Part shown: piece by piece, positions 7,528 to 11,531 of the stretch
Layout: each line of letters begins with the position of its first letter
How positions within the stretch are numbered: the first letter of the stretch is position 1
Origin: Planctomycetota bacterium
GTDB lineage: Bacteria > Planctomycetota > GCA-002687715 > DRQF01
Direction: 5' to 3'
Length of the DNA stretch: 11,531 nt
NCBI GenBank assembly: GCA_015485455.1
Contig: WFTN01000076.1
Coordinates: 1 to 11,531 of the forward strand
The notes under the pieces: generated by a model
The model's database searches: none
Seen by the model: only the letters and a program-made list of their open reading frames with translations
What the model was told of the DNA's origin: nothing
Position numbers and translations under genes: made by a program

Positions 7528-8411
7528 CCTAAAACCTTCTTCGTTGTGACGAAATGCAACTTCGCAACTTGTTCCAAAACACCTTCACCTTTAACCTTCA
7601 CCAATCTCTTGGCTGTGGCATCTACATTGCCTCCTGCACCCTTCGGCAAGGTCAAATCAAACTCCCGACCCAGAAAAAACAGACTACGGTGAAATGCTTC
7701 GCTGGCTAAGATCGAGGCCGCTCCCACTGCCGGAATAGACTCGGCTTTTGTTCTGAGGACAAGCTCCGCAGCCCGGCCTTTTTCTTTTAGCCCCCGGCGA
7801 AACGGGGCCTCGTTGCAAAACTTGTCAACGACAATTGTCTTGGCATCCGTCTTCTCCAAGACACACTCCAAGGCTGTGCCATGAGCCCACGCCAAGAGTG
7901 TGTTCAGATTGCCAAACTTGCGGTAGAGTTGATTGTATTTTACCGGCCCAATGACCACCACTTCGTGGGGCAAGTGCTCTTTGATCAGTTTCGATGTTTT
8001 CTCAATATGGCTGCGAGAAAGCTTCTTGCTATCCCCCAACTTTGCTGCTTCCATGACACTGGCATACTCGGGACCATAAGCCACAGCAGCCACCACCAGG
8101 GGGCCGAAATAATCTCCCTTTCCAGATTCATCGGAGCCAACAACCGTACTAGAAAATTCGAGAATCGCTTCTTCTTGCGCTTTCTGTTTGGGGGCCTGGC
8201 CTTCATGGTCGGCAAGGTAGTGGGCGACAAACATGTCCGTGCCTTTCCCTTGAACAACGCACTTGCCAGAATTGTAGAGGGTAACAGAAACCCCCTCCCC
8301 TTTGGCCCCAAAGCGAGCGTAGTCCACCGCCCGAAATTCGAAATCGCCACCATGAACCGCCTGCTCCAAGCTGTCCATTTCGGAACTGGTCAATTTTGCA
8401 ACAAACGTCAT
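7524..8411 (-). CDS. rnhC: Ribonuclease HIII
   Basis: RNase HIII cuts the RNA strand of RNA-DNA hybrids and so clears R-loops and primers. The 295-residue protein has the two expected parts. The N-terminal substrate-binding, TBP-like domain (about residues 1-75) carries the YNSGKCVVQGKG signature. The catalytic domain carries GSDESGKGDYFGPL, with Asp94 and Glu95, the LGDSKKL motif at 125-131, NLNTLLAWAH at 168-177, Asp196 in VVDKF, and AVGAASILA. The DESGKGD form and the N-terminal domain separate it from RNase HII. The start at ATG 8411 has only a weak GAG upstream. It follows the 51-residue microprotein by 17 bases and overlaps the M48 protease gene by four, so all three are probably one transcript. 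Confidence 0.96.
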   Translation of the reverse strand: MTFVAKLTSSEMDSLEQAVHGGDFEFRAVDYARFGAKGEGVSVTLYNSGKCVVQGKGTDMFVAHYLADHEGQAPKQKAQEEAILEFSSTVVGSDESGKGDYFGPLVVAAVAYGPEYASVMEAAKLGDSKKLSRSHIEKTSKLIKEHLPHEVVVIGPVKYNQLYRKFGNLNTLLAWAHGTALECVLEKTDAKTIVVDKFCNEAPFRRGLKEKGRAAELVLRTKAESIPAVGAASILASEAFHRSLFFLGREFDLTLPKGAGGNVDATAKRLVKVKGEGVLEQVAKLHFVTTKKVLG

Positions 8412-8428
8412 GTCTCGAGTCCAAAACC

Positions 8429-8584
8429 CTACTTGGCACGCATACCCGTCAATCCTGAGGCTACCTCGTGGTTTCTGAGGCTATTAAAGACGAAAAAGAA
8501 CCACAGGAGGCCAATCAGAGTAACAACCCCTCTGGCTGATGCCGCATCCAACTGATTCATTTGGGAGAATGCCAGAGTTTTCAT
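8429..8584 (-). CDS. Small single-pass membrane protein (51 residues)
   Basis: ATG 8584-8582 opens a 51-codon frame ending in TAG 17 bases before rnhC. The product has a short polar N-terminus (MKTLAFSQMNQLDAASARG), one clear hydrophobic span (VVTLIGLLWFFFVFN, about residues 20-34) and a polar basic tail (SLRNHEVASGLTGMRAK). That is the pattern of a membrane microprotein. No Shine-Dalgarno sequence precedes the start; instead a small GC hairpin (8585-8598) abuts it. The frame is open further upstream, to 8776, but that part would overlap the divergent regulator gene. I recognise no family. It could act with the membrane protease encoded two genes on, or be a chance frame. Confidence 0.45.
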   Translation of the reverse strand: MKTLAFSQMNQLDAASARGVVTLIGLLWFFFVFNSLRNHEVASGLTGMRAK

Positions 8585-8598
8585 GGCGGAACACCGCC
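8585..8598. repeat. GC hairpin abutting the microprotein start
   Basis: GGCGG (8585-8589) and CCGCC (8594-8598) form a five-pair stem with a four-base loop directly before the ATG on the minus strand, where it could hinder initiation. Short, so chance is possible. Confidence 0.3.
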
Positions 8599-8647
8599 CT
8601 TCGTGGTCATTCTTTCGGGAAGAACACAATTTACTCCATATATATCC

Positions 8648-8676
8648 TTGCCCCATGATTGACGATTTAGTTTGAT
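8648..8676 (+). promoter_or_regulatory. Possible promoter of the XRE regulator / peptidase pair, with overlapping palindrome
   Basis: TTGCCC (8648-8653), a 17-base spacer and TTTGAT (8671-8676) form a weak sigma70-like promoter reading right. The perfect palindrome TTGATCAA (8672-8679) overlaps the -10 box, as an autoregulatory operator would. An AT-rich ATATATAT tract lies just upstream (8638-8645) and may serve the divergent minus-strand transcript, but no matching -35 box is clear. Confidence 0.3.
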
Positions 8677-8707
8677 CAACAGAGGGGATTTCTGGAGACT
8701 CACGGGC

Positions 8708-9070
8708 ATGAGAATCAACGATACCAGCAACGACGTGGAGATCCTGGTCGAAATGGGCAAAAGGATGCGCAATCAACGCCTCCTATTAGGTCTAACTCAG
8801 GCTGGACTTGCCGTTTCTGCCGGTGTCTCCAAGCGCACCATTGAGCGCTTAGAAAGTGGAGCCTCTGTCCAAGTCTCAAGTCTTATTCGTTTATTCCGTA
8901 GCTTGGGCCTCACCAAACACTTAGATCAGACTGTGCCGGAAATTGATGAAGACCGGAAAGAGCTCAAGAATCGCCAAGGTGTGGTCAGACGGCGGGCAAC
9001 ATCAAGGACCCATCGCCAGCCTCCAGTTGATCTATCCGAAGGAGAGCAAGATCAGAATTCCCCAGGTTAG
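8708..9070 (+). CDS. XRE-family helix-turn-helix regulator, HipB-like, no HipA partner
   Basis: This 120-residue protein carries a lambda-Cro/XRE helix-turn-helix at about residues 18-68, with the core GLTQAGLAVSAGVSKRT and RLESGASVQVSSLIRLFRSL. The phrase GxSVQxxxLIRLxRxLGL, the following VPE and the basic tail (ELKNRQGVVRRRATSR) resemble the short XRE proteins usually paired with HipA kinases. Here no HipA gene adjoins it: the next gene, 11 bases on, is an exported metallopeptidase. ATG 8708 is chosen because GGAG (8694-8697) lies ten bases upstream and the HTH proper begins soon after; an in-frame TTG at 8672 lies within the proposed promoter. It probably binds DNA as a dimer and may repress its own promoter; the targets are unknown. 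Confidence 0.85.
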   Translation: MRINDTSNDVEILVEMGKRMRNQRLLLGLTQAGLAVSAGVSKRTIERLESGASVQVSSLIRLFRSLGLTKHLDQTVPEIDEDRKELKNRQGVVRRRATSRTHRQPPVDLSEGEQDQNSPG

Positions 9071-9081
9071 ACGAGAAGGCT

Positions 9082-10098
9082 GTGCCACAACATAATAGGA
9101 GACCCAGGGGCAAGAATCCCAAGGCCATGGGCTGTTGGGGGCTATTCCTATTGCTGTCTTGTTTCTTGACAAACATCTGTGTTGCTCAAGAAGAACTAAC
9201 TGGGAAGGGCATTGTGGTTACTTTTCCCAAGGGCATGGAGGGAGCAGCTCAGCGGGTGCTGCGAACCTACAACAACCTGAAACGAGACTGCGAGGTTAAG
9301 CTGGGCTACCGTTACAATAGGGATGTCGAGGTTTTCCTGTGCCGCGACCACGATTCTTTCAATAGGCGGATCGTCGCTTTAGGAGGGCGGAAGAAGCCCC
9401 AACACATCGCCGCGGTGGCTTTCTCCCTTGCAGATGTCATTGTCCTGAAGTCAGCGGCGTGGATCAAAGCCCAACCAGGTGAATTCAAAACCATATTTCA
9501 GCACGAGATTTCTCATTGCCTCTTGGGATATATACGTCGGCGACACCGAGGCATGGATCTCCCACGGTGGTTCGACGAAGGGATCGCACAATGGGTGAGC
9601 GAAGGCTTGTTCCATGGGAAAAGTGTGCAACTTCACCAAGCCCTCCGGGCCGATGCATGGATTCCTTTTGACCAACTAAACCAGAGGTTTCCTGAGCAGG
9701 AAGGGGCATCGGCCTTAGCATACGCCCAGAGTGAAAGCATGGTCCGCTTCATTGCTGAATACAACGATCCCAACCTGAAGAAAGCCAACATTCATGGCAT
9801 TCTCCTTCGACTCGTGGAGCGGGATTCTTTTGACAAGGCCCTCTTCGCCGTAACCGGCCTACATCTGAGTGGGCTGGAATCTGCGTGGAGCCGACAAGAG
9901 CGATCATCGGCCCCCTTCCCGCTCACACTCTTTCCTGATGCCATTTTCGCCATCACCATTGTGGTCTTGGCCCTCTTAGCTTTTGCCAACTATCGAGGCC
10001 GTCGAAACCGAAGATTGGTCCAAATGGACGAAGAAGAATCTCAATGGGCCCATGGGAATCCTCAGGAAACCGAAGAAGAACGGGATGATATGGGATAA
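9082..10098 (+). CDS. Exported, membrane-anchored gluzincin metallopeptidase (peptidase MA-like)
   Basis: This 338-residue protein has a complete gluzincin zinc site: HEISH at 141-145 and the third ligand Glu166 in LPRWFDEGIAQW, 24 residues after Glu142, as in the peptidase-MA-like group. A basic n-region (NRRPRGKNPK) and hydrophobic core (WGLFLLLSCFLTNICVAQ) form a signal peptide. A late hydrophobic span (about residues 292-308, FAITIVVLALLAFANY) is followed by RGRRNRR and an acidic tail, giving an outside-facing peptidase anchored by its C-terminus. GTG 9082 is preferred over ATG 9127 because the latter would drop the basic n-region; GAGAAGG lies just upstream. It is probably cotranscribed with the XRE gene. 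The substrate is unknown. Confidence 0.88.
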   Translation: MPQHNRRPRGKNPKAMGCWGLFLLLSCFLTNICVAQEELTGKGIVVTFPKGMEGAAQRVLRTYNNLKRDCEVKLGYRYNRDVEVFLCRDHDSFNRRIVALGGRKKPQHIAAVAFSLADVIVLKSAAWIKAQPGEFKTIFQHEISHCLLGYIRRRHRGMDLPRWFDEGIAQWVSEGLFHGKSVQLHQALRADAWIPFDQLNQRFPEQEGASALAYAQSESMVRFIAEYNDPNLKKANIHGILLRLVERDSFDKALFAVTGLHLSGLESAWSRQERSSAPFPLTLFPDAIFAITIVVLALLAFANYRGRRNRRLVQMDEEESQWAHGNPQETEEERDDMG

Positions 10099-10110
10099 AA
10101 TCCCCATTTT
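10090..10110 (+). terminator. Weak possible terminator after the peptidase gene
   Basis: A seven-pair stem (left arm ATGGGAT 10090-10096, right arm 10100-10107, one bulged C) with a three-base loop runs into a TTTT. The stem includes the stop codon and the T-run is short, so termination would be partial at best. Confidence 0.25.
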
Positions 10111-10137
10111 GACCCAAAATCTGCCCTCGGATATCAC
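10109..10137 (+). promoter_or_regulatory. Sigma70-like promoter of the FG-GAP gene
   Basis: TTGACC (10109-10114, five of six matches), a 17-base spacer and TATCAC (10132-10137, four of six) lie just after the peptidase stop and read towards the FG-GAP gene. The predicted leader is about 80-130 bases, depending on the start codon. Confidence 0.4.
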
Positions 10138-10176
10138 AACCACCCAAAAACAAGGTGATATCTGGGTTGAATCACC
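10130..10176. repeat. Overlapping inverted repeats at the FG-GAP promoter
   Basis: GATATCAC (10130-10137) and GTGATATC (10155-10162) are perfect 8-bp inverted arms with a 17-base gap, centred near the predicted transcription start. The right arm also belongs to a second pair, GGTGAT (10154-10159) with ATCACC (10171-10176), so the two hairpins exclude each other. This fits an operator or a leader switch. No T-run follows either one. Confidence 0.4.
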
Positions 10177-10210
10177 CACCGGAACATACACAACTCGCGC
10201 GGCTCGCTAA

Positions 10211-10215
10211 GGGAG
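10211..10215 (+). promoter_or_regulatory. Shine-Dalgarno-like GGGAG upstream of the FG-GAP frame
   Basis: GGGAG is six bases before an in-frame TTG (10222) and twelve before an in-frame ATG (10228). If used, it would move the FG-GAP start upstream of the ATG at 10276 annotated here. Confidence 0.35.
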
Positions 10216-10275
10216 AACATCTTGGCTATGATGTCCGCGCGTACCCATCGCGCCCAGTCCAACGTGAGAAAAAGA

Positions 10276-11531
10276 ATGAATAGAAGAATCGCAAGCACCA
10301 TTTTCTTGGTTGTCTTCGTGCTTTGCCTGAGTCACATGACCAAGGCACAAGTGACCACGGCTGTGACCATCAATGGAGCAGCACCGGGAGACCTACTCGG
10401 AGACTCTGTCGGTTGTGCTGGAGATGTCAATGGCGATGGGTTCGACGACATCATCGTTGGAAGCCCCCGAAACGACGCAAACGGCACAAACGCCGGGCAG
10501 ATTCAAGTGGTATCAGGCTTCGACAACACCATTCTATTCACCATCAATGGGCCAGCAGCCAATGACAATTTTGGCAAAGCCGTCGCTGGCGCTGGTGATG
10601 TAAACGGAGACGGATTCGCCGACTTCGTAGTCGGTGCCCCCTTTCATGACACAGGAGGCGCCAATTCCGGAAGGCTCTTTGTCTACTCGGGAGTCGATGG
10701 CAGCCAGCTCTACTTCTTCTCCGGCGACAACTTCAACGATCAGATGGGGGCCAGTGTAAGTGGAGCAGGTGATGTGAATGGGGATGGCTTTGACGACATC
10801 ATTGCAGGAGCCCCGGGAGACGACAATAACGGGACGAGCTCCGGGTCGTCACGGGTTTTCTCCGGGGCAGACGGCTCCATCCTCTACACCTTCGACGGTG
10901 ACACCGCCCACGACACCATGGGATTCTCGGTGGGCCAAGCCGGTGACACCAACGGAGATGGTTTTGACGATGTCATCGTCGGCATCTGGTCGGACGACGA
11001 CAACGGCACCAATTCAGGAAGTGCTCGGATCTTCTCCGGGGCGGATGGCTCCATCCTACTGATGATCAATGGTGACAACATCGGCGATGAATTGGGACGA
11101 TCTGTTGCTGGGGCTGGCGATGTGAATCGCGACGGCTTTGATGATGTCATCGTCGGAGCTCCCAACGATGACAACTTGGGCAACAATTCAGGCAGTGCCC
11201 GGGTGATTTCTGGTGCCGATGGCGCTGTTCTTTACGTCTTCAACGGAACCTCCTCTGTCGACCTCTTCGGGACCAGCGTTGGGGGGGCTGGGGACTTCAA
11301 TGGAGACGGTTATGCCGATCTCGTGGTTGGAATGCCCTTGGAAGACAATGGTGCAGCCAACACTGGCACAGTTCAGGTATTCTCTGGGGCCGACGGATCC
11401 ATCCTTGCCCAAGTCGATGGATCTAACAGCGGCGACTTCTTAGGAGCTGCCACTGCCAGCGCAGGAGACTTCAATGGCGATGGGTTCGGCGACATTGTGA
11501 TTGGCAACTCTCTCAATGACAGCAATGGTGC
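10276..11531 (+). CDS. Secreted FG-GAP repeat (integrin-alpha-like beta-propeller) protein, 3' end missing
   Basis: The frame is open from 10276 to the window edge (418 codons, no stop). The N-terminus is a typical signal peptide (MNRRIASTIFLVVFVLCLSH, cleavage near MTKA). The rest is FG-GAP beta-propeller blades, each with a calcium loop of the type DxNxDG(F/Y)xD. The first Asp of these loops is at residues 50, 108, 166, 224, 282, 340 and 398, exactly 58 apart. A typical blade reads SVxGAGDVNGDGFDDxIVGAP, then DDNxGTNSG, then ARVFSGADGSILYTF. Such propellers fold extracellularly and bind ligands or calcium at the cell surface. Seven loops would make one full propeller, but the gene may continue. 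In-frame upstream starts at 10264 (GTG), 10228 (ATG) and 10222 (TTG, best Shine-Dalgarno spacing) are possible. The ligand and attachment mode are unknown. Confidence 0.92.
   Translation, partial: MNRRIASTIFLVVFVLCLSHMTKAQVTTAVTINGAAPGDLLGDSVGCAGDVNGDGFDDIIVGSPRNDANGTNAGQIQVVSGFDNTILFTINGPAANDNFGKAVAGAGDVNGDGFADFVVGAPFHDTGGANSGRLFVYSGVDGSQLYFFSGDNFNDQMGASVSGAGDVNGDGFDDIIAGAPGDDNNGTSSGSSRVFSGADGSILYTFDGDTAHDTMGFSVGQAGDTNGDGFDDVIVGIWSDDDNGTNSGSARIFSGADGSILLMINGDNIGDELGRSVAGAGDVNRDGFDDVIVGAPNDDNLGNNSGSARVISGADGAVLYVFNGTSSVDLFGTSVGGAGDFNGDGYADLVVGMPLEDNGAANTGTVQVFSGADGSILAQVDGSNSGDFLGAATASAGDFNGDGFGDIVIGNSLNDSNG
10363..11531 (+). repeat. Exact-period 174-base tandem repeat coding FG-GAP blades
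   Basis: Equivalent codons of successive units begin at 10363, 10537, 10711, 10885, 11059, 11233 and 11407 with no insertion or deletion: six complete units plus a seventh that runs off the window. Units differ at many synonymous sites, but short stretches are shared at DNA level, for example the GATGTCATCGTCGG of units 4 and 5 and the GGCTCCATCCT near the ends of units 3 and 4. Confidence 0.9.

Noticed and set aside
8454..8483. Nine-base direct repeat CTGAGGCTA, two copies 20 bases apart
   Set aside because: It lies inside the microprotein frame and is too short to indicate an attachment site or a duplicated element.
8585..8776. Upstream extension of the microprotein to 115 residues
   Set aside because: The extension would overlap the divergent XRE regulator gene and its promoter, and it lacks membrane or domain features. 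Only the last 51 codons look protein-like.
1..11531. CRISPR array, tRNA, rRNA, transposase, integrase or phage genes
   Set aside because: I looked on both strands and found none. The only regular repeat is the FG-GAP coding array, whose units are adjacent and coding rather than spacer-separated.

Overview
This looks like a chromosomal segment from a free-living Gram-negative-type bacterium of roughly even base composition, most plausibly from the Planctomycetota or a related PVC lineage. That placement is inference. It rests on the FG-GAP propeller protein with calcium loops, the form of the GyrA quinolone-determining region, secreted TPR and peptidase-MA-like proteins, and the many starts that lack a strong Shine-Dalgarno sequence. 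There is no rRNA, tRNA, CRISPR array, insertion sequence, integrase or phage gene.

From the left edge to about 8584 every gene reads on the minus strand. In transcription order these are: a 51-residue single-membrane-span microprotein (new call, 8429-8584); RNase HIII (rnhC); an integral-membrane M48 zinc protease whose start overlaps the rnhC stop; a gap of 169 bases with a sigma70-like promoter; gyrA (DNA gyrase subunit A); a strong intrinsic terminator about 160 bases after gyrA; a gap of 571 bases with a hairpin and a second sigma70-like promoter; and then a tightly packed four-gene cluster. That cluster holds an exported TPR-like protein, a PlsC-type acyltransferase, an unrecognised 103-residue frame and a membrane-anchored protein cut by the window edge. 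The last three are joined by overlapping stop and start codons.

From about 8708 to the right edge the genes read on the plus strand: a small XRE-family DNA-binding protein resembling HipB-type antitoxins but without a HipA beside it; 11 bases later an exported, membrane-anchored gluzincin metallopeptidase (peptidase-MA-like); and then the start of a secreted FG-GAP beta-propeller protein. Its gene is an exact 174-base (58-residue) tandem repeat, with seven calcium loops visible before the window ends.

The housekeeping core (rnhC, gyrA, acyltransferase) is ordinary. The parts most worth a second look are the indel-free FG-GAP repeat, the natural Gln/Pro pair at the two quinolone-contact positions of GyrA, the orphan antitoxin-like regulator paired with a surface metallopeptidase, the M48 protease with a long helical tail, the two unrecognised small frames, and several dyads at predicted promoters. 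I see no convincing evidence of a complete, clearly new defence or mobile system.
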